In this document: one piece after another, positions 9,971 to 22,192 of the stretch
Position numbering within the stretch: position 1 is the stretch's first letter
Layout: each line of letters starts with the position of its first letter
NCBI GenBank assembly: GCA_012932865.1
Contig: SAXG01000015.1
Coordinates: 62,001-126,000 of the forward strand
Source of the DNA: Amylostereum areolatum
Taxonomy: Eukaryota; Basidiomycota; Agaricomycetes; Russulales; Stereaceae
DNA: 64,000 bases
Direction of reading: 5' to 3'
Notes under the pieces: generated by a model
What the model saw: only the letters and a program-made list of their open reading frames with translations
Database searches by the model: none
Told to the model about the DNA's origin: nothing
Translations under genes and position numbers: made by a program

Positions 9971-11350
9971 GTGTGTATAAGCATCCAGGCGGATCTGGAA
10001 TGAAAAAGTAGGGAGTTCACGGCAATTAAGGCGCGGGTCTGGACGCTGTGGTCTGCCAGAACACAAAAGGAAGAGGCCTGTGAAGTTCGAAAAGGGGTGC
10101 AAGGTTCCGTGTTGGCCGCTTCCTGCAAAAATTATCGTCCAGCGTGATGACTACAGTCCTGTCCTGGCTTCGCATATAGTAAGGATATATATGGACGAAC
10201 GTATTCTCGAATGTGGCGCCGCTGGTCCATCTTTCTTCGACCCTGATCGTGTGGATGTAAGTCGAACGCAAGCGAAGAAGGAGAGCATAGAGACTACTAT
10301 ACTGGATGATTGATCCTGACCGTGAACCTTGCGAGGTCGTTGCTCGTGGTGGCGGAAACGTAAGGACCTGACTGAGGAAATTCGGCTGGTATGCCCCGCC
10401 GACGTCCTACAAATATGAATGTTAGGCACGGTGGGCTAGTGCAGAACAAGCATCATACAGTTTGGATACCTCGTGTAGCTCATGGCGTGTTTGACGGCCG
10501 CCTCTGTATGCGACGTTCATGAGTCACAGTGTGCTTGGAAGCGCTCGCTTTTTCGGCATCCGAGCGGTGTTGGACAACGTCGAACGCGAATCCACGTTTT
10601 TCGCGGTAGCTCTGTTGGACAATGGATTGGCAGAGAAAAATATTGAGGGCGGATACGAACCGCAAGTCTGAAACAGAACAAAAGGCCGAGGTCTGGCGAT
10701 GCGATGCCGGGCTACCTTGTCTGTCGCTGGGAAGATTCCAGAATCTGCGATACACGTCATTTGACCGGTGCTTGTCGTGCACGTCTTTTCAGGTTTGCCC
10801 ATGCCGCTAAGTAGCCACCGTGAACTCTCTTGAGGACAGCCGGGGACATGTGAAGTGGTGTTCACCATGCTGCAGCTCACGACTGAAAAAGCAGTCGAAG
10901 AGTGGTATGCATTTGAATTGAGCTTGCCTCGTGCCCAAACGCACGTTTCGAAGTCGAAGCTGGGGAGGGTCCACGGTAGCATGAATGACGTTGGTTCATA
11001 TCAGGGTATGTAGTATGAACGGAAGCTATTGATAAGCGTGTTGGCGAAGCTTCAGCCCGACGTCGAGGAAGTGACCGGGAAGTGACAGCGCCTGCGGACA
11101 CCGGGAGCGGCGACGACAAGACTAGGATGGACGATGGAACGTGTGGGGAAGTCGGAAGAGATGAACTTGAAGTTGAACGTGCGACAAAACGGAACGGCTC
11201 AGGTGACACTCCGACGGCGAGAACGCACGCCTCCAGCGCGCGGCGCTCTCCAAGCGCTCCCCGCCTTTCTCTCTTCACGACAACGACGACGACGACGGCC
11301 CACCTCTGCTCCCCTCATCTTCTACCCGCCACCGAGCAGCCGACCTGAGA
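9971..11350. other. Intergenic upstream of MAF1
   Basis: No gene is recognised. The last ~250 bp carry a C-rich and (acg)n-like tract (around 11280-11300), as expected for a promoter or 5' leader of the following gene. Confidence 0.4.
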
Positions 11351-12418
11351 ATGAAGTATATCGAGATTCCCGAGCTCTCCAGGCTCGCGCTCGCGCTCAC
11401 CCACGAGGGTCCCGAATGCTCCGTCCACACGCGAATAGAGGCGTACAGCTGCAAGAACATCAAACGCGACAAACGGCTCTTCAAGCAACTCGAGTCCGCC
11501 TACAACGACGACGTCTCCAACTCCCCACCCGTTCCCTCCTTCCTCGCTCTCGACCGCGACGCAGACATGTCCCCCTTCGGCCCCATCGACAAGCACGCAT
11601 CCCGCAAGACCCTCTGGCTCCTCATCGCTACTCTCAACGTCGCCTTCCCCGACCACGAGTTCTCCGACGTCAAGCCCGCACAGTTCAACAAGGAGGCCTC
11701 CGGCGCGAGCGTCCTCAACGCACTCAGCACCACCCTTATCTCTCCCCACCGCGCCGGCCTCCGCGCACCGCGCACCTACTCCTCCTACCCGCCCACCTCC
11801 AACGACTTTTTCCCATCCTCCCTTCCCACTTCTTCCTCGCCCGCCCAGCCACTCGCAAGCCCCTACGCACCGCCCCAGATCGTTTCTGGGACCCACCCCA
11901 CCCTATACCGCATCCTCGACGACGTCATCGGTCTCACCGAATGCGAAGTCTTTTCGTACGAACCCGAGATTGAATCGGACCCACACGCAAGTGACTTCTC
12001 CGACGATGAAGATGACGTCGCGTCCGTTGGCGACTCGGACTCGTCCGACGACTCGCCGGAGGAAACCTTCGCCTTCGACGACTACGACGTCGACGAGACC
12101 GCACCCAGCAGTCGGCCTTCGATCAGAGGGCGCATATACTCGAGCGGAAGCGACGACGAAGCCGTGCATGTGCGCATGCGCCGGCGGGGCGCTCTCCTCT
12201 GGAGCTCGCACTGGTTCTTCCTCAACCGCAAGCTCAAACGAATATTGTTTATATCCGTCTGGGCACGGTCTCGCGGTGCCTCGCGCTGGGCGGACGAGCT
12301 GGACGAGGGATACAGCAGCGCGGAGAAGGTGGCGACCATATCCGGCGAGCGCTTCCTGGGCTGGGAAGGGGCAGTCGGAGCAGGCGCGCGTGCAATGGGC
12401 CTCAGCGCTACGGCCTGA
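11351..12418 (+). CDS. MAF1: MAF1, repressor of RNA polymerase III
   Basis: MAF1 shuts down Pol III transcription of tRNA and 5S genes under stress by binding the polymerase and Brf1; it shuttles between cytoplasm and nucleus under TORC1/PKA phosphorylation. A single 355-codon exon runs from ATG 11351 to TGA. The three conserved boxes are visible. Box A is at the N-terminus (MKYIEIPEL.. SVHTRIEAYSCK). Box B is LLIATLNVAFPDHEFS (residues ~88-105). Box C is WSSHWFFLNRKLKRILF (residues ~285-305). Between B and C is a long Ser/Asp/Glu-rich linker typical of fungal orthologues. No intron or frame break is seen. Confidence 0.95.
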   Translation: MKYIEIPELSRLALALTHEGPECSVHTRIEAYSCKNIKRDKRLFKQLESAYNDDVSNSPPVPSFLALDRDADMSPFGPIDKHASRKTLWLLIATLNVAFPDHEFSDVKPAQFNKEASGASVLNALSTTLISPHRAGLRAPRTYSSYPPTSNDFFPSSLPTSSSPAQPLASPYAPPQIVSGTHPTLYRILDDVIGLTECEVFSYEPEIESDPHASDFSDDEDDVASVGDSDSSDDSPEETFAFDDYDVDETAPSSRPSIRGRIYSSGSDDEAVHVRMRRRGALLWSSHWFFLNRKLKRILFISVWARSRGASRWADELDEGYSSAEKVATISGERFLGWEGAVGAGARAMGLSATA

Positions 12419-13982
12419 ACTTGGGAACAAACGATGGTGAATTCTCCTTGTATACCCGAATTCAAAATACCAGGCTTACCTTGGAAGACCCCCTAGCTAA
12501 TTGTCTTCTTCCGTATTTCACGGCAAGTCATCCGCCGCATGCCTCCCATGCATTTCCACTTGTCTCCTATGGATTTCGCCCTTCCATCCGACACATCTTG
12601 TCCCCATGCTCGATCATACCCTGTACCATCTCGCCCATCCGTCTCCGTCTCTCCTTCCTCTGGGTTTCGTTATCTGTATTTCTACGTTAGCCCTCTTGTA
12701 CGATCGTACGAGTGTGTTTCACCTACCTTAGGTTTCTTGATAGTAGCCTACACCTGGACCGCACGGACATCTCGTCTTGATAACTGGCCCGTCGTTTGTG
12801 AGGGCCTGAGTGCGTGCACTTATATGTATGTCCTTCGTACGTCTGGATGATTGCTGTGCGTATGGTATTTGTGTGGATCATATCTCTTGCCTTGAATGTG
12901 TAGAGATCTGGATGGTATCCCGAGCGAGTGTGGACGTATAGCAGGAAACAGACAGAGCATAGACTGGGTGTTCTGTTCATGCTGGATGGCCATGTGTCGG
13001 TGGAAAGTAGGCCCGAAGCAACGCTTGCAGGGGGCCTCGCAGGGAGTAGGATGACAATGAGCTGGGGATGTCCAACATCCTTCCGGAAAGGAACTTAGAA
13101 AGAACTGAGTTACCAACAGAATCGTATAGAAAGACAAGACATACTATGACCATCCGAGTTCTCGTCTGGGCGCACGCAGAATCTCTGAGGTTGGCCTCGA
13201 GATAGTGGGCTTCTTGGCCGAAAGGCGGGTGTGGCTTTTGGACTATGACGACGGGTCGGCTCTGAAGACACTAGCTAGCTTTGTATCATCTGGCAAACAG
13301 GTGGTTGAATGTAAACGATCAGCTGCCTCGCGGTTAAGATTGGATAAATGGGGTTACTCTTCGCACCGCAATATTTCATGGTGACAAGATAAACGGGTAG
13401 CAAACTTATTGTTTACTTCAGTTTCGAGTCCACTTTTCGGGCCTATTCAGCATCCTCCAGTGATCGTTATAGGCTCGGCCTCCACAAGTTTGGATCGTAC
13501 GGAGTCCATCAATGGAAAGGGTTGGGATAGACAAGGGCTAGCTTTAAAAAAGCATTTAAGAGGGGATTCACTAGAAGAGTCGTTTCCGAAATCAAGAGCT
13601 GTGACGAGAGGTGGGTTTTTTGAGGATATCGATGGGGATTGGACAGAAATCTATCGGCAGGAGTAGTCATGTGACCATGACCCCACGACGCGTAACTTGA
13701 AGCGGACTTGCCTTCAACTTACACTTGCTCGCTGGGGCAGATATATCTCCTTTATATCGCCCCCTTTCTTTTGAAGAGACATGAATCACGCGTAGGACGC
13801 ATGCTACTCCCGATATTCCAGGTTTTTGATACTACAAGGCCAGAAACAATCAAATGGAAGCTGTTTCGGACAATATGAGTCGTAGGCTATCGGCGCAGTT
13901 TTCATAAAACTATGCGACGTGCTGTGAGAATTAGGTTCATTTTTCAGATACGCGAGGTCCTCATGCTAGATTCTCGAACTTA
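12419..13982. other. Intergenic, nothing recognised
   Basis: Short ORFs only. The first ~300 bp are T/C-rich and probably the MAF1 3' untranslated region. Confidence 0.4.
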
Positions 13983-16900
13983 TCAAGAGCTCCCCGGGTC
14001 TGCGTTTGTCGGAGGTCGGTTAGAAGGAAAAGAGCGTGCTCCTGGCAGGCTGGGCCCCGGAGGATACGACGATCTGCGATGCGCAAGCGGGGCTGATTGG
14101 CCTACGAGGATCGAGCGACGAAGCCTGGGCAGATATGGGGCCAACGGAGAGGATGGGACCGCTATGGGGATTGGTGGAGTGCGGAACCATGGCCAGGAAT
14201 GATTCCCAGGCCGTAGTGGAACTGGTGCTGGAAGAACACCGGTATTTCTGCTGTACGCGGTGGGATTGATCATAGCATTGGTATGGTCCGCTGGCTCCTG
14301 TGCACAATCTGCAACGGGTTGGTGCTCCCCTGCGTCCGACACCAAGTTGGCATCGCTAGCGCTACCCGGATGCGAAGATTCCGCCGAGCCATGTGGATGC
14401 GATGGGGGGAGGACAAATCTAACTCTCTCTTTTACAGCGACATTTTCGTCGGTTTGTAACAGAGATGGGGAGATGGACTGGGAGGGTAGCGGTACGCCTT
14501 TGTTCAGTCGACCTACGTGGTCCCGTATGCCTTCCCTCCTTGACCCAAGAGCGAGTAGAGAGTCATTCGACGGATCCTGATGGCTACCGTCCCGACCTTG
14601 CTCAGCACCCGACGGCCTGGGAAAAGTATTCTCATGGGATTTGGGTTGCTCCTCTACTCTTCTACTTGATCCTGAAGCATCCCAGTGGACCGAATACGCA
14701 CGATATGGGACAGTCCTCTCTTCGTCTGGCGGGTTTAACAGATCAACATTGAACGGAATGCGGTTGTCGTATACTATGCGGAAGGAGAGATCAACGGCAC
14801 AAAGTCAGTCAGTCACTCGAACGTATATGAAGTATAGACTAACCTCTATGAATGTCCGGATGACTATTGGTATCCGCCGGCGACCCCGGAAGGGATCTGA
14901 CACCGAACTTTTGTGCAGCAGAGGGCCAACCGCCCTCGATTGGACTGGGGGGTCGCTCCAACGGTGCTTGACCTGCCGCGGAATGACGATCTATGAACCG
15001 ACCCAGGTTTGAATCACTGGCATACGTGTTTCCCTGCCTATGGTCAGGAGAGACCGGTCTGTCCATATGCCATTGGTGATTTGAGGTCTGTGATACCCTT
15101 GCAAGTTGGATTGGCGGAGGTGGTGACGGATGATACCATGGCATATATCCGGGCTGAGGTGGAGTTCCGTGATAACCTTCCCAAATGCTCCTAGTGGTAT
15201 CCGTGGGGCCGAGTACATGACCCACATTTCCCGGAACGCCGGGCGGAAGGGGATTTGAAGCTGGCCATACGACCGTTGTTTCCGGACTGTAGTATGGTCC
15301 TATCTGGGCTGGGTCAAGTCCTATGTGGAGTGGGACAGAGGATGAAGGCTGAGCTGAGGCATCTTCACGATTTCCGACACGAGACATCAAGAGACTGTCG
15401 GCATCAGCTTGAAACTGACGTTGAGCTTTGGAGGTATCCAGCTCACCTGGATCATCCTCCTTGGAGGCAGAGCTTTCATCGCTAGGTCGTGATTCCGGGA
15501 GGCTAGATTCGTCCAGCCAATAATTCTCGAAGTCTTCCAGCATCTCCTCCTTCTCGAGCGCCAATGTACTGTCATTGATGACACGGTCGAGAAATGGATT
15601 GATCGTCTTCAGGATTCGCCTTATCAGTTGTACACGAGAGGCCGCCTCTCCGACTTTCTTCTCCCTCTTTGACGAGTTCTTGGAGAGGCTCCATAATGTG
15701 GATTTGAGGAATTTAAGGAAGACCATTAGTTGACGCTGGGGCCATATGTCGTAGTCCGGGCGTGCTGGTTTATCGTCCATGGTGTCCGGGTCAGGTGTGG
15801 CTTTCGATATGAGAAATTCAAGCGAGTCTATAATGGCCACCTGTTCGGAGGGACCAAACCAATGTTCCATTTGGAGAAGATCCGTCGGTAGTTGGATGAC
15901 ATTTGCGATTTGGGCAGAGACTATCATTGTGTGAATACCAGGCTCGGTTTTTGTAGTTGCTCGAAGCCAACCCCCCAAAAGCTCCGGGGGACCGGGTAGA
16001 ACATCGCTTCTACCATCTTTTATAGCAGACCCCCTGCCCATCGCCATCGTCATGTGTTTGGTGTGCAGTGTAGCATAATGTGTGATATCCTCGAGTATCT
16101 CGAATCTCCCGTGGGGTTGATCTTGGAGATGTAGCATGAGCCGCCGCGTGGAGATTTTATCCCTGAGCCTTGGGTTGGCATGTACATTGGGAACGGCCAT
16201 CGAGTTTGAGTTGGGTTCACGAACCGATTCATCATCATGAGCAAGGATAGAGGCCTGGTGACTACTATGCAAGGACAGAGTCTGACCGGTGGACAAGTCA
16301 GACCCAGAGTAACGGGTGGCAATATTGTCGAGTTCCTGTATTTGCTCCGTAAGGTCGCTTGATATGTGGCGTGTTCTCCGTCGGGGAAGGCTCTCCAAGA
16401 GGTGGTTCATGCTCTCAACCCAATCTCCTATGTCACTTGCTGCCTCTGTCGAAATATAGGCCTGAAAGACACCCATATGTTTTGATTTGTCCTTGACATG
16501 GGATATGATTACCATGTAGTCATGGAGCAGCCTCCAATGAATCACAGCCATAGCACAATGGGCATGAATGCAGGTTGATGTTTCGTTTATTCGTGGCTTC
16601 CGGAGACGAATGAGTGTCTCCATCAAAGGGGAGGCAATCCCATCCACTCTGCCGGCTTGAGCCCCGGCAAAACACTGACTCCACCTAGGGACCCCGTGTT
16701 CAGATCCCCATTCCTTGGTGAGAGCCGAAATGACACCAAGCACGACATTCGCGCGACGGCTGTTGAAGATATCTTTATGAGAGATAGAGTTATCAATCAT
16801 GATGCATGTCTGGAGTAATTGGACAATTCGTATCCCAAGATTGGCCCGTTCGACTAGATCGCGCATTATGCTAGGAGCGTTGCTCAACTCAGGCTGTCTC

Positions 16901-17843
16901 GATGCCAGGAGATTAGGTATGCCCTCTATGAAGCCCTCAAGCTCGTCATCCTCTGTGAAAGTCTCCAGCGTCCCTGCCAAGGCGTCCACGACGCGCTCTT
17001 GCGTCCTAGGATTCTTGAAGACGCTCATGGCAGCTTGCTCCCGTCCATGTACCATATTGCGCGGGGTAGGAGTTCCAGAATTGCCCAGACGTGCCGATGA
17101 GATAACAATCTTTCTCAATGCCCACAGAGCCGACGACAGCGGTGTTTGATACGGACTTGAAAGATCGCCGAGAGGAATGACACTGAGAGCGAGATAGGTT
17201 CCAACGAACACGCACAAAGCTCCGATACTGAGAAATGCAACTACGCGGTTAGAAGAAATTAGGAAATCATACATGCCGCCAACAAAGAGAAACACGGCAA
17301 TGTGCAGCAGAGTCGGTATTGCCGCTGCGACAGCTTTGACTCCGGAGGATTCGATGCCGTTGTATAAAAAAATGCGTATCACAGCCCGCTGGAATGGCGC
17401 GGAGCGGCGTTCAACAGCTTGTTTGTAGCCTCGAGCCCACTGTTGAACCAAGGTAGCGCTTAGCGCGCATAGAAGGCTGAGGAAGAGACTGAGAATCCAG
17501 AGAACATTCAAACGAAGTGGGGAACCAGAAGACGTGGTGGATTGTAGAAGTGGAAGAGGAGTGATATCGTGGTCTCGTTGAGTAGTATCGTTCCTTGTCA
17601 GTTGCTTGTGATCGCGGCTTCGCGCGAATGCAGAGGTCACTGTAGACGTTTGATCGGTGTCTTGTTGCAGGAGGGGTATGCTCTCCACCAAAAATGCGGT
17701 CACCACGGCGGAGAAAAGACCGGCCTGTTGGAATTGTTTAGGTACTCAAGATAGACGTTGTGCGAGATCAGGGAGGCACTTACGAATATGAGAAGCCCAT
17801 CCATGTCACCCTTCCATTTCTCTACTAGGGCGCTGTCGTTCAT
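13983..17843 (-). CDS. DUF6535 transmembrane protein
   Basis: The N-terminal ~230 residues carry the DUF6535 pattern of basidiomycete membrane proteins: VEKWKGDMDGLLIFAGLFSA followed by VVTAFLVESI, LWILSLFLSLLCALSATLVQ and two more hydrophobic spans. Exons are 17784-17843 (first ATG in frame), 14844-17724 and 13983-14773. Intron 17725-17783 starts gtaagt. A 70-nt intron 14774-14843 (gttagt..cgcatag) joins in exact phase to a further 262 codons, so the protein has at least about 1243 residues. The long C-terminal part is proline/serine-rich and low in structure. Coding-like sequence continues upstream of 17843 (ERQELGYRVEKL..SIWAVYNRQSE) without an ATG, so another 5' exon is likely. Function is unknown. 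Confidence 0.85.
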
Positions 17844-18324
17844 TTCGCTCTGTCGATTGTAGACTGCCCAGATACTTGAAAGCTTTTCGACGCGATAACC
17901 GAGTTCTTGGCGCTCAGGACTCTCGGGTGCAACTAACCCAGATGCGCGTGTAAGCGACGACGTATGTCGTTACAAGGAGACGGCCATACAGTTGATCATA
18001 CTGTCACCCGTCCGCTGAGATCGCATTGTGGCAGGTTTGTTGGTTAGGGGACGTTTGAGACTCCGATTTCTGCTTGTAAGAGATTCGTCTGAGAAGCACA
18101 CATGGATCAACGAGGGAATCAGTGTAAGTTAACGACGCGTACACAATTCACAATCCACCTACAAGTTTCGCCAGGCTCCGCACCTTGGGGACGATTTGGC
18201 GTCTTCTTCAGCGCCTTAGTGGCAGGTCTGGATCCCACGAGGCTGGTTGGGATCGCACTGGCGATATGGCGATCATTGCGTTCATTTGTGATATTGGTGG
18301 CATGTGGGTTGGTAGGATTTATAA

Positions 18325-18810
18325 TACTGTACCGCTATGTAGTTAGGCAACTGGCAACCGTGGTCACATGACCGTGCGAATTGTCCCGGGGCTGCAACCG
18401 GGCTCGGGGACGGGGGGACACTCAGTTAGGCAACGCAACCAGTCCGTCTGGGCCAGCCGAGGCCAGCCGCGCCATTGGGTGTGTACGGGTTCCGTATTAT
18501 GTGAAAATGGTACTTGTACAGACCTTTATGCATGTAGTGAATCCCCAAACTTTGCCCAAGTCGGTGACTGAATGACCTCGGGCCTCAAGACACAGTGTCT
18601 TCTATGATATACACACTCTCATGCTATACGGTGATTTTGGGACGATTTTGGGGCGATTTTTGAGCGGTTCTCGAGTGATTTTTGAGTTTTTCTCGCAAAT
18701 GTTCAGAGCATGCAACCCGGCCTGAGGGACAGGGGACAGGTCGCGAAATAGGCAACTGCAACTCACCCTCGGGGACAGGGGACGTTGCCTAACTACGTAG
18801 CGGTACAGTA
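18325..18810. mobile_element. MITE with 27-bp TIRs and TA target site
   Basis: Arms 18325-18351 and 18784-18810 are inverted copies with one mismatch (TACTGTACCGCTAYGTAGTT..). Both outer ends are TA, as in Tc1/mariner-type MITEs. The interior has repeated GC-rich words (gggacaggggac, ggcaacgcaac) and no open gene. Length is 486 bp. Confidence 0.85.
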
Positions 18811-19500
18811 GTAGAGCTAGATACCAAATGTGGCAATAGTAGGGGTGGAGGGGCGGAATGAGCGTCCATGTTCGTGAGTGGTTGGTGCTTGAAAGGGGGC
18901 TCTTCTCGACACCCGTTTATATATGGACCTGTGAAGTTTTTTTTCGGAATGGACGCGCATCAATGTGCGTCGAGCGCTGCCATCACGGGGCCGAATGTTC
19001 ACCGACGCTATGTTCACCCGCCGTTCCCCATTAGATGTTGCAGACTTGCAGTCGGAGGTGACGCGCGCGTGACGTCGAGGACTGGGAGCATAATAAGTAT
19101 GTATTTAGAGGCTTTCGGGAGTCTGACAAGAGAACTCGTGAATAGACCGCTTTCTCTCCATCCGTGTACTTCATTTAGGGATATCATGTCATATATCCCG
19201 AAACCTTGCCTCGAAGTCAATGTTGTGGTATCGAGGACAGTCACAGCAGGTGTTTAATGAACCCGTCGTTTCTTCCTCTTGGATGCAGCCGGCATATGTG
19301 CCGCGCCAGTCCATTCAAATGCGACCCGAGTACAGCAGTCCTCCTTAACGGAATTTTCGTGAGGGGAAGGTTTTGGGGAAGACGAGCGGAGAAGGGGGTG
19401 CGGATAGAGCACTGGACGTCGTACACGTTCAAGCAGAACAAGGGAAACGGATGGAAGTGTGGGCAATGTGGCGAAAACGGTGGTGGTTTTCTCCTTACGT
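18811..19500. other. Intergenic, nothing recognised
   Basis: No gene, RNA or repeat that can be supported; short ORFs only. Confidence 0.35.
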
Positions 19501-19539
19501 GCCTGTGTACATAAGGGTATTGATTATTTGTTGAGCACC

Positions 19540-20101
19540 AGGTTGTATGGGGAGACGTACCATGTAAGGCATTCGTGATTGAGATAGGATCCAGGAGAAG
19601 TCCACCGCGGCCACAGCTGCGCGCTCCCTACGGATCCGAGCCTCTACCTCGTCATCTTCGCACGGGGGCTCTTGTACTCTGTCAGGTAGTCAGCGACCAA
19701 GAAATTCAGATGTAGCATTGCGCACTTGATTTCCTGGGGAGCCTTGGGTTCCAGATGCATTATCCGTGGTGGGCGAGTAGCCGATAGCAGCCTGAATGCT
19801 GGGCGACTGTAAGACCCACGCGCGCAAACGTATCGGGAGGAAAGGGCGTACCTGTATTGCGAGTTTCTGCATGCGCTAAGGTCTGTGGATTTTCGACGGG
19901 ACCGTCGATTCTCCTTCGTTTCCTGGATGACTCCAGAAAAAGCTCGCCTAACCTCTTCTTTACCAGGGCGTTGAGCTCCGATACCTGAGAAGAATCTGGG
20001 CCTAGCAAAGCGTCATCCGAATGGTCGTATAGGTTCGCACGGGAAACGGGTTCGGCCGCTTGCACCAAGAGATGTGGGTTGGAGAAACGAGGGATGTTCA
20101 T
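19540..20101 (-). CDS. Hypothetical protein, splice structure unresolved
   Basis: ATG at 20101 opens an 83-codon coding-like exon (MNIPRFSNPHLL.. VKKRLGELFLESSRKRRRID) ending at a good donor (CAG|gtacgc, exon 19852-20101). Downstream, another coding-like block reads VEARIRRERAAVAAVDFSWI before a further gtacgt donor near 19560. The middle exon can be read in two frames, and no combination keeps phase perfectly, so either an exon is missed or there is a base error. The basic RKRRR patch suggests nuclear location. No family is recognised. It is divergent from the RRM gene at 20314, sharing a promoter region of about 210 bp. Confidence 0.45.
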
Positions 20102-20313
20102 GGTGCGTTTCACCACTGAGTGCTGAGTACTGAATTGTTTGGTGCGAACCTTGAGTTCAAACCTGTTCAAACTTCCGTACTCAGTTTCCTTATTAGGCTG
20201 AGTTACTGCGCTTATAATTTTCCATCAGGATCTGTTCCCTCCGAGTCCCATTGCGTCTCATTTGCTCGTACACTCTTACCACATCCATTATCTTATCTCA
20301 CCCCTTCCCCTCC

Positions 20314-22020
20314 ATGTCTTCCGACGCCACCGGACGCAAGAAGCGCAAGTCTCGCTCCGAGAAGGAGGTTGTATCAGTGGATGCTTCCCCGGAGGAGCAC
20401 AAGAAGGACACCGTGGTTGAGGACGCGGGCAGTCCGTCCATCGAAAAGGGGAAGAAGGAGAAAAGGGGACAAAAAGAAAAGAAAGCTCGCCGATGCTCAC
20501 CCTGTCGATGCGGATGCGGAGGCCGAAGTCCCAGGAGACGCGACCGTGGAGAAGAAAACAAAACGGAAGGCTACTATCGTAGAAGAAATCGCCGATGAAA
20601 CCGCGGTCTCGGTGAAGGAGGCGGGGGAAGAACCTGGCAGTAGGAAGAAGAAACCAAGGTGGAGGAAGAAAGTCGCGGATGGTGCGCAAACGGAGATGCC
20701 GATTGCTGCTATCGAGGAGAGGTGAAGACGTCAAAAAGACGGAAGGCAAGACGAGAAGAGGCGCCGGCGAAGGAGGATGCGGATGTCCAACAGGCAAAGG
20801 AGGCGACAGAAGAATTGGCGAGAGCAAATGCGGCGGAGGAGATAGCAGCAGCGAAGGCGGCGGAGGAGATAGCAGCAGTAAAGGCGGCGGAGGCGGAGGC
20901 CAAGGTGGACAACGAGAAGGCGAAAGCGGACAAGAAGGCGCGGAAGACGAAAACGCCCGCCGTCTCCGTTATTGCAGACGATACACCCACATCTATCGAG
21001 CAAACCAAGACGAAGAAGAAAAAGTCCACAGAGACTGCTCCATCTCCTGCTCCCGCCAAGTCCAAGAAGGCTATCAGTCGACCCAAATCCCCTTCTCCTG
21101 ATCCCGAGCCCTCCCAGTCGGACGAGGCTTCTGCAGTCGAGAACGAGGAGGACGTTCATCTGCACGGTTTCTCTACAGACGAGGATTCGTCTGACGACGA
21201 CATGGATGCCGAAGAGATCGGCGTAGACCTGGGCTCGCTCCCCACTATTGCACGGGACGACGCCACGGTGAAGCGGAAGCTTGACAAGGCGCGTCGACAG
21301 CCGGTACGCTATTTTGCATGACTAGTATCGTCAACGATCGTTAACCGAGCGATTCCATAGGCAGCAGATCGTGGTGTCGTTTACCTGGGGCGGATACCGC
21401 ACGGTTTCTACGAGGACCAGATGAAAGCATATTTTTCTCAGTTTGGAGACGTTACGCGTTTGCGCCTTTCACGTAGTAAAAAGGTACAATTATCTCTCGA
21501 TATCCCGTCTTTAGGTGCAATCCTAACTTCCTTGCGTTGTTTAGACTGGTCCGTTCAAAGCACTACGGCTTCGTCGAGTTCGAGTCGGCTTCTGTTGCCC
21601 AAATAGTCGCAGAGACGATGGACAACTACCTCCTCATGGGCCATATCCTGACGTGCAAAGCCATTCCCAAAGGACGAGATCCACCCCTCTCTTTGGGTTG
21701 GGGCAAACCGCAAGTGGCACGCCGTCCCTAACGATCGTCTTATACGCGTGAAACATAATAAGGTTCGTCCCGACCTCTCTATCCTCCGGTCCTGGTTCAC
21801 TAACGTCGTCCCGCACAGCCGCGTACAACTGAGGAACAGCAAGCAGCAGAAGCTCGCCTTCTGCGCCGTCAAGAGGCGAGGAAACGCAAGCTCGCCGATG
21901 CTGGAATCGATTATAATTTCGATGCCATCTCATACGTAATTCCCCCGCTGACTGCCATGTCCTTGAGCCTTCTCTGACGCCTTTTCGCAGAAAAAGCCCA
22001 AGGCTATCGGTGGCATATAG
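20314..22020 (+). CDS. NIFK/Nop15-like nucleolar RRM protein (frame breaks)
   Basis: An RRM protein of the NIFK (MKI67 FHA-interacting)/Nop15 group, needed in 60S ribosome biogenesis in the nucleolus. The RRM reads [19 protein letters not shown], then [16 protein letters not shown], then [10 protein letters not shown]. The C-terminal arm reads [20 protein letters not shown]. The N-terminal ~330 residues are Lys/Glu-rich. Exons are 20314-21303, 21361-21483, 21545-21762, 21819-21935 and 21991-22020, ending TAG. Four frame problems are seen. Reading moves to the +1 frame near 20470 and returns near 20700; the return could be a 35-nt intron gtgcgc..cgag. One extra c lies at 21551-21552 and one extra a near 21679. 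All splice phases agree otherwise. Either sequencing errors or a recent pseudogene. Confidence 0.8.
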
Positions 22021-22077
22021 GAGCAACCACCTCCCCTCTTTGGGGCAATGTCGGATTTCCGATATCCACTCGATTCC

Positions 22078-22159
22078 TTACATGTTGCGAATGCGATATC
22101 TATATCATTCATCATAGCTTACATGTTGCGAATGCGATATCTATATCATTCATCATAGC
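22078..22159 (+). repeat. Tandem duplication, 2 x 41 bp
   Basis: The 41-bp unit starting ttacatgttgcgaatgcg occurs twice head-to-tail with no mismatch (22078-22118, 22119-22159). It lies between the convergent 3' ends of the RRM gene and the first wax-synthase gene. Confidence 0.92.
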
Positions 22160-22192
22160 ATTCTCCATACATGAATTACAGTACATCACGAG

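Noticed and set aside
10480..11278. Overlapping minus-strand ORFs upstream of MAF1
   Set aside because: No motif or exon structure; likely promoter-region noise.
12501..12850. Three overlapping plus-strand ORFs after MAF1
   Set aside because: They fall in T/C-rich sequence of the probable 3' UTR and are mutually out of frame.
18102..18371. Hydrophobic 89-codon ORF just before the MITE at 18325
   Set aside because: It runs into the MITE arm and has no conserved motif, so it is probably a chance ORF.
20709..21086. Long minus-strand ORF (alanine/valine-rich) under the NIFK-like gene
   Set aside because: It is the antisense shadow of a lysine/alanine-rich coding repeat (gcggcggag units).
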